DNA from: Chenopodium formosanum
Taxonomy: Eukaryota > Streptophyta > Magnoliopsida > Caryophyllales > Amaranthaceae
Length of the DNA stretch: 64,000 nt
NCBI GenBank assembly: GCA_024500155.1
Contig: CM044877.1
Span: 29,573,001 to 29,637,000, forward strand
Direction: 5' to 3'
Numbering within the stretch: the first letter of the stretch is position 1; every line of letters begins with the position of its first letter. The position numbers were made by a program, and so were the translations under genes. The notes under the pieces were generated by a model. The model saw only the letters and a program-made list of their open reading frames with translations. It was not told the origin of the DNA and did no database searches. Of the stretch, positions 11,630 to 22,299 are shown one piece after another.

Positions 11630-12498
11630 TAGGTACAGGTCTGCACCCAGCTTAGCATAAGCAGCCGTCCCACCCTTAAAAGTACGCTCTAAACCGCTGT
11701 CGTCTAGAGGTATATCAATATGTTCTCCAGACAGTTAGGAACGGAGCTCATCTGACCATTTCTCGGTCAGTGATTGCTATTTTTTCACTTTCTTCACCTA
11801 CACCAATTGAGGAGCCTTTCTTTTCTTCCCAGTTGCTGGTGGGGCTGGGGCGGCATTCTTAACATTGTCAAGGTCTATTTATTCCTGCCCTTTGCCATAT
11901 GGGGCCACAATATCCTTGACGGCTGAGAGGTAGCATTCCCGGGCCGTCTTTTGATCCCCATTCACGGAACCAACAGAGCCATCATCCTTCTCAAACTTAA
12001 TGAGCATGATAGAAGAGATGATTACAGCCTTGGCTTCGTTGAGGGTTGGCCGGCCTAGGATAATGTTATAGGCGGGGCGGTCAGTTCAGAATTTGACGAC
12101 TAGGTGTCGCCTTTTTCCTTTTTCACCCTCCCGGATAGGTAAGTCAATTCTACCGACTGGGTAAACCATTCCACCCCCAAAACAAACCAAGGGGTGGGTA
12201 ACCGGATGCACGCTGTTGAGGTTGTGTTTCAGCTTTTGCAGGTACTGGAGACTGATGATGTCCGACGAGCTGCTAGTGTCAATAAGGATTCGACCAACCA
12301 GCTGGTTGGCGACCTTACATTCAATGATGACCGGATCTTCATGCGGATGACGGACAATGCCCTTGTCCTTCTCAGTGATCCAAACGTCTGGGAAGGAGGA
12401 GCTACCTGCCGCCTGATCATCATCATCATCATTTTTCATCTTTCAAAGATAGCTCTTGGTGCCCCGGATGGTAGGGCCACCGCATGAGAACCCGCCTA
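11630..12498 (-). pseudogene. TatR protease region
   Basis: The best-kept part is 12439-12086. An Asp-rich start (from a CATCATCAT run at 12417-12432) is followed by VGRILIDTSSSSDII. The family motif is Asp-Thr/Ser-Gly, and here the Gly is Ser, so the aspartic protease would be inactive. PVTHPLVCFGGG and PVGRIDLPI are the expected flaps. Sequence from 12085 to 11630 links to RT and has several stops, with Lys/Pro-rich linker remnants such as KKRKAPQL. Confidence 0.75.
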
Positions 12499-13978
12499 CT
12501 ATGGTGTAGACTGGCTCCTTATCGGTGTCCTAACTACTACCAGGCTGGGGTGTCTAGATGACTGCCTTGGGTTCTTCTTATTAGTTCCTTTGGACTTAGA
12601 AATGTAGGACTTTAACATCCCCTTGTCAGCCAGACGATCCAACGCCCGCTGAAGGCTGAAGCAGTCGTAGGTGTCATGGCCAACTTCCTCATGGTATTGG
12701 AAGAATTTATTTTTGTTCCTTGATTGAATGGAACTTTTCATTGGACTTAGCTTGATCTCCATGAGGATGGAGTTGCAGTCCTTTTTAAACTCGTACCTAG
12801 GGACGTACGGTTTAAATTCTTTCTTTTTCTTCTAGGACGGCTGGTCAGAATCACTCACCGCCTAAACTTCTTTTCTCTTTTTGCTCTCATATTTTTTCTT
12901 GGCCGACTGTGAAAATCGGCTATCTTTTTTCCTATCAGACTTCTTGGAGTCAAACTGGCTACCTGGTGAGTAGAGGTCTGTTTCTTGAATATAGCTTTCC
13001 ACCTCCCTCAGGGCCGTCTATAAAGTAAAAGCCCCTTTTATGACTAGGTCGAACTCAAAGGTCAACCCGTCTCTAAAACCCTTAAAGAAGTCTGTAAAAG
13101 CTACCTCGTCAGACAGTCCTTGAATCTGAATTTTGATCAGATTGAACCGCCTGACATAGGAGCACAATCCTTTTCTCTCTCTCCCTACTTAATGGTGCTC
13201 AAGTCAAGACTTGTTTTCTTCGCAGGGATGTTCATTGAGAAGTTGGAAGCAAACAAGAAGGCAAGCTTCCTGAAACTATCGATGGAACCGGCTGGCAAGT
13301 TGCCAAACCATTGTTGGGCAATGCCCTTCAATGTAGCCGGAAAGCATCGACACCAAGTGGTATCATCCAACCCATGTAAATACATGAGGTTGGTGTAAGC
13401 CATGAGGAGATCATCCGGATAGGAGGTACCATCATAGGAACCTACCAACACATTTTTAACCTTGGGCGGTTGTGCCGCCTCGTTTATTTCCCTAGTGAAC
13501 GCAGAAGGTTGTTCACTCAAGCCGAGCAGACGAAGCTTCCAGTCCAGTGGCTGGACGTTACTGTATGCCGCCTGACCTTCGAAGAGGGATGACTACATGA
13601 AATGAGGAGAATACAAACCGTAGACCAGAGGTGGTACATACGGTGCATTCCGAATCATCTGAGGTCGAGAATGGATGGTATTACCGCCTGTATGGCTCTC
13701 ATGCAATGATTGCACATTCCTTGTTGATGTATTTTTAAAGCTGTTTGGAAAGCTTGATGTAGAAGCTTACTCAGACAACTGTTGATTCCTCTTGCAGGTG
13801 ATGATCTCCCAGGCGTCAAGAGTTGATTTTTTATTTTCCACCAGTTGTTCAGTCCGGCAGGGATTGTTGGTATTCCACTAGCCCGGCTCATGGTGATCAG
13901 ATCCTTAAATTTACCCTTGAAACTAGTCATGAATTTCATGAATTCATCTCGAGTGACGAGAGCGGATCCACTGGCCAT
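12499..13978 (-). pseudogene. TatR gag
   Basis: Starts near MASGSALVTRDEFMKFM (13978). The capsid block (13520-13185) has LVGSYDGTSYPDDLLMAY, WCRCFPATLKGIAQQWF and LPAGSIDSFRKLAFLF, the usual retrotransposon gag fold. Downstream is a charged linker (SDRKKDSRFS) and a zinc-knuckle-like motif, FFQYHEEVGHDTYDC, in which the first Cys has become Phe. The frame is split by stops and shifts near 13655, 13021, 12872 and 12834. Gag would package the RNA of this or related elements if intact. Confidence 0.82.
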
Positions 13979-14204
13979 ATGGGTTTCCCTTTTTGGCTTT
14001 CCAAGGGGTCGGTTTGTACCCTCCTGGCTGGTACCACGCTCTAGATTGTCTCTAAGCCGGATGTGCTTGGTTATTAGAGAGCCATCACAAGCAAAATAAG
14101 TTTCGACCTGAGGATCATCATCCTCTTGGTCAGTGAAGACTTCCGGTTTGTCTATCGGACGCTAAGGAGGTGGTACAGACTCTTGAACCATCCTTGGGAT
14201 ACTC

Positions 14205-14222
14205 TCCCCACAGAGGGTGCTA
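14205..14222 (-). other. Primer binding site of TatR
   Basis: Three bases inside the 5' LTR end the minus strand reads TAGCACCCTCTGTGGGGA. This looks like a worn TGGCNCC-type primer site ending TGTGGGGA, which is common in Tat elements. Which tRNA is meant I cannot say. Confidence 0.55.
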
Positions 14223-14224
14223 AA

Positions 14225-14714
14225 TGTTTTGGGTGTTTTTGTCCCTCGGGAGAGTTACGTCACAAAGAATTGTCCGGCTGAGCTGTACCTGCAAACACAA
14301 CGAAGACTCCGGGTGGTGGAGCTCCGCCTCCGAAGATCAAGTTAGTAACTTGAAAGGGAATAAAGAACACTGAAATTTAGGTGGGGATCTGCTTGGATTC
14401 TAAGCTCAGGTAATTCTCTGATGAGAGAAAAAGTAGGTGTAATAATGATTGAATGTCCTAAAAATGGGGAAACATCTCCCTATTTATAGGGTTATTGGTA
14501 GGAGTGCCCCTATCTAGGTTACTTGACCTGGATTTTAGCGGGCTGCGTCGAATTACGACGCTTTTTGGGATTCGGGCCCTTGAAGGCCGCCATTTTAGAA
14601 GCTATCTGAAGAGGCCACTTGTCAGGAGGCTATTAGGCCACTTGGGCTAGCCTGAACTTGACACATGGCCTTCTCTCATTGGTCCACATGTCTAGGGTAT
14701 TTTTACCCTAAATA
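14225..14714 (-). repeat. 5' LTR of TatR
   Basis: 490 bp copy of 3926-4418. The minus-strand TATA box TATAAATA is at 14488-14481. The terminal TG has become TA at the outer edge (14713-14714 read TA on the plus strand where the partner reads CA). Confidence 0.88.
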
Positions 14715-14719
14715 GAAGT

Positions 14720-16262
14720 TGTGTACAATATTGGAATCAATATCAAAGATTAACTAATGAAGACTGCTGGTAGCAACAATAATAAGAACAACACTTGGAA
14801 AAACAAGAAGAACGACACTCCTTCTTCTTCGTCTTCCAAGCCCAATAATTCTACCAACAATGTCAATGTCAATGATGTGCTAGCTCTTAATGCTCCCCCT
14901 AAGAGATTCGAAAGGCAAAGGAGGGTTTACACGCCTTTAGGAATGACCTACGATGCTGCTTTTTTATTGCTTGCATAGTCAAGGACCGATTATGCCAATT
15001 GGACCTTTTCCAGAACCTCGACCAGAGAACAAAACTACTAGCTATTACCCCAATGCTCATTGCAAGTTTATCAAGGCAAAGTTCATACTACTGAGAAGTG
15101 TTGGAAGTTAAAGGATGCGAGCCAAGACCTGATTGATGTTAATCAAATTTCTGTCCCTCCAGGGGGCAAGAAGACTAATATTCAAATAGGTCCCCTTTCT
15201 AATGCATTGGCTATCATGGGAGATTAAGTCTCCTTTGATCCATCAATACTCATTCAACTTGTGAATGAACCTCTACTAGAAGTTGTATTTGTTTAAAACT
15301 GTGAAGAAGTGAACGGAATTTGGGATAGTGACAATGAAGACGTCTATTCTAAAGATATAGCCTGTTCGTCTCTTGGTACAAGTGAAAATGTTTGGGGAGA
15401 CCTTGAGGTCAAGGTTCTCACCAGAAGTGGACAGTTACAACAGCCTAGTCCACCTCCACCGCAATCACATCCAACACTTGATCCCATCGACCCTGTGAAC
15501 AATGATGTGATCAAACAGTTACAAAAGACTAAGGTGGAAATGAATGTATGGAAGCTTTTGGCCACCCTCCACAAGCATCGAAAGGCTGTGATGAATGCTC
15601 TTGTTAAAATAGGAATTGATAATGATATTACTCCTCAAGGACTGGTTAACTTTCTCATTACTAAATTGTCGAGTACCAGCAATCTGATTTCCTTCTCTGA
15701 CAAAGATCTTCCCCCGGAAGGGGACCAACATAACAAGGCCTTACACCTCACTGTGGTGTGTAGGCAGATGAATGTCTCTATGAACCTGGTTGATAATGGC
15801 TCTGCAATCAATGTATGCCCACTCCGCACTACAAAGAAGTTGGGCATAAAAAATGAAGAATTGACTCCCTCTACTCAAGGCATTCGTGCTTACGATTATA
15901 CTCGCCGTCAAGACATTGGTATTATCATGCTAAACATAACTACTGGAACCATTGAACGTCACACCAAGTTTTAGGTGGTGGACATTAAGGCTTCGTTTAA
16001 TCTGCTATTAGGCCGTCCTTGGCTTCATGATCTAAAGGCGATCCCATCGTCGTTGCACCTAAAGGTGAAAGCTATAGTTGGAGGGGTTCCAATTACAATT
16101 GATTCCTCCCCCATGTGCATTCAAGTTATCGATACTCCTATCTTCCATGTCGAACATGACGATGAAGATGAAGATCTCTAGGGGTTTTTGTTGGATGATG
16201 TTCTCATGATCGAAGAAGAGGAGAAGTGTCACCTCGACTTTCATCCTTATTAAAAACAATAA
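14720..16262 (+). pseudogene. TatH gag C-terminal part and protease
   Basis: Continues the gag of 3560-3925 after TatR. It matches Tat1 31540-33060: Ser/Asn-rich linker, RRVYTPLGMTYDAA, a zinc-knuckle-like pattern near 15055, GIWDSDNEDVYSKDI and KVLTRSGQLQQP. Then comes protease with LVDNGSAINVCPL (Asp-Asn-Gly-Ser-Ala at about 15790) and FNLLLGRPWLHDLKAIPSSLH. The longest open part is 15309-15974. Stops occur at 14978, 15225, 15972 and 16181. The match to Tat1 stops near 16262, about 4 kb before the end of pol. RT, RNase H and integrase are absent, so TatH could at best have moved with borrowed enzymes. Confidence 0.85.
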
Positions 16263-16527
16263 TTTTAGAGTGTGATGCGGTGAATTATTCCGTAGCGCGG
16301 TAAAACAGGACTTTGCGAATTATGTTATTTGTTCGACGATTGTTATTATTCTTCCATTGCGTCCGACTTCTTGACTCGGATAATAAAAAAAAGAAAAAAA
16401 GTCATTGTAATTTTTATTTAAGGCGAAATAAATATGCTATTATTATTAAAATAAATGTGACTACAATTGTTGGCATCATGCGCCTTATTTAAAATATTAA
16501 AAACTATAAAAGCTAAGCACTATTGAT
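16263..16527. other. TatH deletion junction and spacer
   Basis: Protease-linked sequence passes into the region that in Tat1 follows pol (about 37465-37770). The ATTCTTCCATTGCG and TTGACTCGGATAA blocks match 37580-37620. The segment at 16270-16305 has worn copies of the CCGTG-N-CACGG word. No gene is seen. Confidence 0.7.
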
Positions 16528-18081
16528 CTAATCCTTCTTAACTTTAGGAACCTCCTTCTCTTTTTCAACTAGGTCGGCCTTCACCAATAATGTGTCTTTT
16601 GTAGCACGAACTGTCACACCTCTAGTTGAACTTTCACCCCATTCATCTTTCTTAGAATTCTTCGATTTTTTCTCTCTATAAACCATCTTCTCCTTACCCT
16701 TTCCTTTCACATAATTTTTCTTTTTAGGCATTATAGGAGTCTTAAACTCAATTCCTTGTGCTCTCGGACCTAGATGATCTTTAGGAGGCGCCTTCTTACT
16801 TCCAAGACATCCCTTCACATCAAAGTTGAATTATCCGACTCGATCCCTTCTGCTTCTAGGATTCAACCATGCCTTGTATGCACTAGATAAGGGAGGAGGA
16901 GCTTGGTTACTCACAGAAACGGTCCACAAAGGTCTTCCAATCGAATAAGCCTCGTACTTGTGAATGTTACTTTCATGCAACGCTACTTCACGAGGACTAT
17001 CGTTATAGCATGGAACTACTTGTTCAAGTCCATATTATCGCATTAATCGAGAAGGACAATAAAAAGTCAGCTTTGAAATACTAGGAACGCGACAATACTG
17101 AGTATCATTCGTGCCAACAATCCTAGTAAGCCTCCACCAAGGCACCACCAACCGAATGAAAAAATCTCTCTTTGCAAAGAAGACCTTCCAATCATCATAT
17201 TACATGTTTGCAGAGTAATTCTTCTTCCTGCGGACTAGATCGTTGGGACCATATTTTTCAATATTGTTGGGGGCTTCAAAGAGTTCTAAATGATCCATCA
17301 ACCAAATCTACAAATTAAAAAAAAAAATCAATCGAAAAAAAAATTTAAAATTTACAAAAAACCACCGTGACATGGCAGAATACACCGTATAACGACAGAC
17401 ATGCACCGTGACACGGTGCTTGCAATGTGTCACGGGGGCTAAGCAGGGTGCGTTTTTACCTGCAACAATACTAGGGAGCCCTTCCTGATGGCTTTCCGGT
17501 CAGCTTTTGCTTCGTCAAGGCCGCGCAAAGTTTCTCCTAGGCAAGTAGGCATAGGAGATCTTCCATATTCAACATGTTCAAGCACAGACGCTTAACAAGC
17601 ATGTACTACCCTACCGTTTGCAAATAAGAGCTTGATAAACATGCAAAAAAATAAGCCCTTCTACGGTATACATGATAAGACTCAGAGAAAGGACGATTGA
17701 AATACAAATTTGTAAGCTTTTCTAAATCTACTTCATTACCACACACAATTTTATTTAAATCTGGATCTGTCTCATTCAGATGGCGTTCAAAGTCTTGGTA
17801 ATAATACTCACGTAGGGTAGGCGTGGCAATGAGATTTCTGGCAGGAAAACAAAAGATGGCACCGAATTCTTCCGATAAGGGACAAATTTCATGATAATCA
17901 AATTTAAAACAATGTGTTTCTAGACTCCAGTAATCTTAGCTACCCTAGGAAAATCATGTTCAATTGCTACATGCCTCAAGGCTAATAAGCCTCTGACATG
18001 AAACAATTCTAGCTCTCTTTTGTCAGCATTGGTCAAAGAATAAGACCAGCTGCGCAATATATTATCAAAATTCCAAGACAT
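16528..18081 (-). pseudogene. TatH antisense gene 2 (DUF7745 or mobile-domain-like)
   Basis: Copy of the Tat1 gene at 39334-37773 with the same two exons. Exon 1 starts ATG at 18081 (MSWNFDNILRSW) and ends CAG at 17460, before donor GTAAAA. The intron is 17459-17308 (152 bp). Exon 2 begins at 17307 (IWLMDHLELF) and ends at the stop at 16528. The C-terminal end is Lys/Glu-rich with KGKGKEKMVYREK. Exon 1 has frameshifts and stops near 17930 and 17590, so it is a pseudogene. It keeps the donor CAG/GT that is TAG/GT in Tat1. The protein role is unknown. See the Tat1 copy for domain notes. Confidence 0.75.
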
Positions 18082-18774
18082 TATTGCAAAATATGATATC
18101 TAATTATTTTATGTTTCGTAATTATGCATATCACGAATAAACTGGTCCTATTTTATAGCCAAAACGCTTGGAAATACTCAAAGTCTATCTTTCTACCCGT
18201 GCAAACTACACTGCTACAGAATACGCGCACCGTGACACGGGAAATTTTATCTTGTCATGGAAATCAGCGTCGCAACACGGTGCGCTGCCTTGTCGAGGTG
18301 CCCACACGTCTTCATATTTTTATCCTTTACCTATTTTTATCCGGATTTTTATTGTTTTGCCTTCACCGTTTATCTTCTAATTCTGTTTTTTGAGAGTTTC
18401 ATTCCTAATAAAATAATCCATTTATTTTTTATTTTTTTTATTATTTATTATTATTATTTTATTATTTATTTTTTATTATATCTATTTTTATTTTTATGTT
18501 CATTTTTGTTTTTATTTTGAGGGAGTTGTAAAACTTGTCCTATTTTTCTTTTTTATTCCTTTTTTTTCTCTTAGGGAAATTATAATTTTGATTCCATTTT
18601 TTCTCTTTTTTCTTTTAGGGAAGGTCGGTAACCTCCACTTACGATTTTTTTATTTTTTGCATCATTAATAAATACACAATCACACACAATGAGTCTCAAG
18701 CACACACTAATAAATGCATAAACTGTGAATAATGTACAAAGTAAATCATGATGCATAAAAAGTGTCAAGTGTCA
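18082..18774 (-). promoter_or_regulatory. TatH region upstream of antisense gene 2
   Basis: A minus-strand TATAAAATA at 18157-18149 lies 68 bp upstream of the ATG at 18081, as in Tat1. Behind it, at 18218-18310, sits a cluster of dyad words, with an exact CCGTGACACGG at 18230-18240. The rest (18400-18620) is T-rich low-complexity DNA with TTATTATT runs. It separates the end of antisense gene 1 from the start of antisense gene 2. Confidence 0.6.
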
Positions 18775-19923
18775 TCAACCAATGTACAGAATAAAAACCC
18801 TCGGTAAAAAATCTGTAGAACTAGAAGAGTGAGGATCAGTGTCATCTCCAGCTTGTGAATACGGGAACGGTGAACCAAAGAGTCCTACCATTATTCGGGT
18901 ACGAGGAGTAGTATCACTACTAGTCCCTGTAGCTCTAGTAGCATACAAACTCAAATTAGGACTCATCCAACTAGCAAACAGTGTAAACTGACTCCAAGAG
19001 GTAGGAAGCGTCGGTGGAGGCATCGTCAAAGACACTGGAACTGAAAATAACTCGGGCACCGGTGGAGGAAGCGCCCTAAACAATGGAACTGAGTATAAAC
19101 CCTAGTCCACAGGAGTAATGACTGGCCTGAACTCAGGCTATGAAGATGAAGGTCGCTGCCACTGACCCTGAAAGTTCTGGAATGGCTGAGAAGGCTGAGG
19201 CTGCTGCCACTAAGCCTCCTGAAACAGCTGAGAAGGCTGAGGCTGCCGCAGAGACTGAGAATGCCGACGAACCTCAAGATATCGTCTGCCATGACTAGGC
19301 TCCCCCTCGTCCGAGCCTCAGTGCCTCGAGCGCGAGCGAGACCTCCGTCGCTCGTAAAAAAAAATAAAAAAAAGCACAAAATGAAAAGATGTCAATAAGT
19401 GCAAGATAGAACAAATGATAAATATGTGGAAAAGAGTGAACATACCTCGAGAAAATCGCCAGAACCGCCCCGACAACTCGCACCACGTCGAAGCTTGATG
19501 ATGCAGTAAGCGTCAACCAGCTTCATGAATCCCATCATCTCCGGATGTGTAGGCTGAGAACAAAGCAAAGAAAAATCAGTAACAAGCGTTTTATAAAGGG
19601 ATGAATAATGTGTCAAAAAACTCACCGGCTAAAACACATCAGGTAGAGACTTATATGCCTGTCTAAAACCCTCTTGCGCGTCAGCAATATGATCCTCAGT
19701 AATACCGATCAGCCGCGGGTAACAGACAGATTGAGGCGGGACCTCAATCGTCCCCACACGGTGAGCAGTCATCTGAAAATACAATTGAATAATCAGGTTA
19801 TTTGACGGTTTAAATAGAGACTAGCGACAAAATTCTTAAAAGAAATCATACCTCGAGAAGACGGGGTGGAGGAGCCAAAGAAGGAAGCAAGTCTTGCGAA
19901 TAATCACCCTCCATGCACACGAG
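18775..19923 (-). pseudogene. TatH antisense gene 1, 3' exons (plant mobile domain-like)
   Basis: Matches Tat1 41130-40037. From right to left it carries the end of exon 4 (MEGDYSQDLLPSL, then donor GAG/GTATG at about 19856). Next are exon 5 (CYPRLIGITEDHIADAQEG), exon 6 (HPEMMGFMKLVDAYCIIKLRRGASC, near 19555-19450) and the last exon with Arg/Ser-rich start (ERRRSRSR at about 19355) and a Pro/Ser-rich tail ending near 18780. Intron borders sit at the same places as in Tat1. Stops such as VF*P and SLRH*GSD break it. The gene is cut at 19923 by AthA, and its N-terminal part reappears at 61699-62584. Confidence 0.75.
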
Positions 19924-20737
19924 TGATGAGTAACATTTATGTCACTCTTAGTGATAGTGTTTAGGTTCTTTTTCTTGTTTATTTTCTCATATTTTCCTTT
20001 TATTCTCTTGTTTTCTCTTTAATAAAGTTTCTAGTTTATTTTGGTAATTTTAGAGTGTTTTAGTTTATTTTCTTTATTTTATTAGTTTTAGTTTATTTTT
20101 GTATTTATTTCATTTGCTTGCGTAGTTTTAATTATTTTTAGCTTTAGTTTTGTGTCGTCTTCTATTTTAGTTTATTTTATTTACTTTTATTTTATATTAT
20201 TCTTTGTCCCAATCCTCTCCGCAATCTTGCCCGTGTTTGTAGGTGTGTTCGAGGTTCAAGGCATATGCTACAATATCCAAATGCAGTGAGTTTCGGTTTT
20301 GAGATAAGGGTATAAAAAGCCGCCCTGCTACTTATTGCTGCTCATTTTCCTTCACCACACTTCCCCTCTCTATTCACTTTATCCTTCACCACAACAAAAC
20401 ACCAATTCCTCTGCTCCATCGTCACTCCCATCACCACCTGCACCACCGCTGCTTCCTTCCCCCGCACCTCACTAAACTACGACTCCAACCACCGTTGCAG
20501 CCACCACAATTCAAATAGTCTTCAGGAAAAAGTAGCGCAAACCCAAATCAACCACTTCTCTTCTCTCGTTACCCCAAAATTACAGCAACAACTTCCAACC
20601 ACAGCAACAAATCGCACATTAACAGCCTAAAATTAGAGCAAAATGCAAGTTCATTTGGGTTTGGGAAATTTGTTGAGGAGTTTAGTCGAAGTGCCAAAAC
20701 AGTCAGAAACTTTCAAAGTTTTCTAAATTGAAGAGGT

Positions 20738-20815
20738 GTGGTCGAACACACCCATGTTTTGATCGAACACACCCGTAGTTCGGCCATACCAACCCATGGT
20801 TCGACCAAACCACTC
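20738..20815 (+). promoter_or_regulatory. GGTTCGACCGAACC-type dyad cluster in AthA 5' LTR
   Basis: Four or more copies of a word around GTTCGA: GTGGTCGAAC, TTGATCGAAC, GTAGTTCGGCC and ATGGTTCGACCAAACC. The best forms elsewhere in the family are the perfect dyads GTTCGATCGAAC (26988-26999, 44017-44028) and GGTTCGACCGAACC (27029-27042, 44088-44101, 44131-44144). The cluster lies about 330 bp before the TATA box. Binding-site role is inferred. Confidence 0.55.
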
Positions 20816-21143
20816 CACGAGCTCTGCGCATGATTCTTAATGAAGATCAAACGGTTTTTCATTGATGCTTGATGGTAAACAATGAGGATGAGCGGTGATG
20901 ATTTGATGATGATGGTTGATGAACGCTGGTGAAGGTGATGCGCTTCAATGGAGTCTATAGAAGCCAAATGCGAAGGAAGGAAAGGGGTCTGATGTTTGTG
21001 GGGAATTTGTTTATTTTTAATTTAATTTTTAATTTATTCTTTTATTTTTATTTCCTTTTTCCTTTCTCTTTTCTTATTTCTTTTTATTTCCTTTTCTTTC
21101 TTTATTTCTTTACTTCCTTTATTTTTCTATTTTCTTAGCTTAG

Positions 21144-21151
21144 TATAAATA
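21144..21151 (+). promoter_or_regulatory. TATA box of AthA 5' LTR
   Basis: TATAAATA after the conserved TTAGCTTAG block. The same box is at 27370-27377 in the right LTR and at 44481-44488 in the solo LTR. Confidence 0.65.
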
Positions 21152-22106
21152 CCCATTTTTTTGTGATAATTAGAGAAAAATAATTAACAATTATTCTATT
21201 CTCTAATTAGTTTTTAGGAGAGCTTCTCTCTCTAGGTTTAGCTTAGGATTAGAGTACTTTAGAGAGAGAAAGTGAGGGTTTCACCATTGTTGAGCTTAGA
21301 TATTGAAGAGGAAGATTGATCATCTTTCTTGTAGATTTTCACATTTAATCAATGAGAATCTCTAACTCTCTCTCCTCTATTTTATTTGCCTTCTTTTGAT
21401 TATTATTTTTGTTGTTGGTGTTGCTTGTTAATCATGTTGATTCTTGATTATTTGTTGATTAATCTTGTTGTTATCATGATTAGTGATTAATTCCCCCATT
21501 AAAGGGATGGTTGTGGTGTAGTTGGATCTTGAGCATGTTCTAGGGTTTAGAATTGATTTATTTGTGATTAAAGTCTTTATATGCTTGATATTCTTTAATA
21601 TTCTTTCAAGTGCACATTGTTGGTTGATTAAAGGTGAATCTTTGCTAAAAAGGAACGAAAGTTAACTTAGCTAGGGTTCATTATTATTGATTGTTATTTA
21701 ATAGTACCTCCTAGTAAATGGTTCTAATGTGGAAACATAAAGGCTATGTTAGGAGAAGCCAATTGACCCGGAAGGCGGCTAGATTGGATCCTTTACTTTG
21801 ATATTTGAGTATGTTTAGTTCATGATTAATTCAATTTCTATGCCTTTGTTTTTGTTCAAGTGAATGCTATACCTAAACCATTTCTCTTAGTGTTTTATTT
21901 TTTGTTTTAGCATCTTTAGACTTTAGTTTATTTATCTCCTATTCTGGACTAGATTAATTGTCGATAACATTTTGTGGTGTTTATTCGTTCCCTATGGTTC
22001 GACCCCCGTGCTTGCCTTATACTCGTATTAGGTTTGTTTAGGTTGTATAAATTGTATTTTATCTAGGGATAGACAATTGATGATACGTTTATTTCCTTCG
22101 TCAAAT

Positions 22107-22124
22107 TGGCGCAGTTGTCGGGAA
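22107..22124 (+). other. Primer binding site of AthA
   Basis: TGGCGCAGTTGTCGGGAA starts three bases after the LTR end. It is a worn form of TGGCGCCGTTGCCGGGGA, the tRNA-Asp-complementary primer site known from Athila elements. AthB keeps a better version at 59220. Confidence 0.8.
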
Positions 22125-22299
22125 ACGACTTCCATTACCGTCGTGTTATCTTATTGAGACTAGTCCATTGTGTATAATTTTCTTTTGGTTTGTTTTTCTT
22201 CTTGTTTTTGTTTTTATTAGCGTATAATTCTTGAGCTTTCTTGTTTGGTTGCTTGTTGTTTGTCTTCATTGAGTCATAGATCAATTTGTCCAATATGAG

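Larger units (their letters stand above)
3926..14714 (-). mobile_element. TatR: complete, decayed Tat-like retrotransposon
   Basis: A 10.8-kb element on the minus strand inserted in TatH gag. Its LTRs (3926-4418 and 14225-14714) begin TG and end CA on the element strand, apart from one worn base at 14713. The 5-bp target is GAAGC at 3921-3925 and GAAGT at 14715-14719. Removing the element restores the gag order seen intact in Tat1 near 31535. In its own direction it has a primer site, gag, protease, RT, RNase H, second RNase H and integrase, then an antisense gene on the plus strand (4810-7470), then a purine tract. Two RNase H domains mark the Tat lineage. All reading frames are broken. Confidence 0.92.
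19924..22103 (+). repeat. 5' LTR of AthA
   Basis: Starts TGATGAGT and ends TTCGTCA. It is near-identical by eye to 26159-27898 plus 57175-57609, and recognisably related to the solo LTR 43023-45429. It contains a GTTCGA dyad cluster at 20738-20815, TATAAATA at 21144-21151, a T/C-rich tract at 21010-21130, and TTTTGAGAGA-type leader blocks after the TATA. It includes the uninterrupted version of the Tat1 target, TTAGCTAGGGTTCATT, near 21668-21683. Confidence 0.9.

Noticed and set aside
18257..18520. Hydrophobic Phe/Leu/Tyr-rich frames
   Set aside because: Translation of a TTATTATTT low-complexity tract. Similar frames arise at 39548-39967, 43234-43661 and 44262-44480.
19919..19923. Target duplication for AthA or AthB
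   Set aside because: Bases before AthA (ACGAG) match neither those after AthA nor those after AthB (GGTCA). No duplication is claimed.
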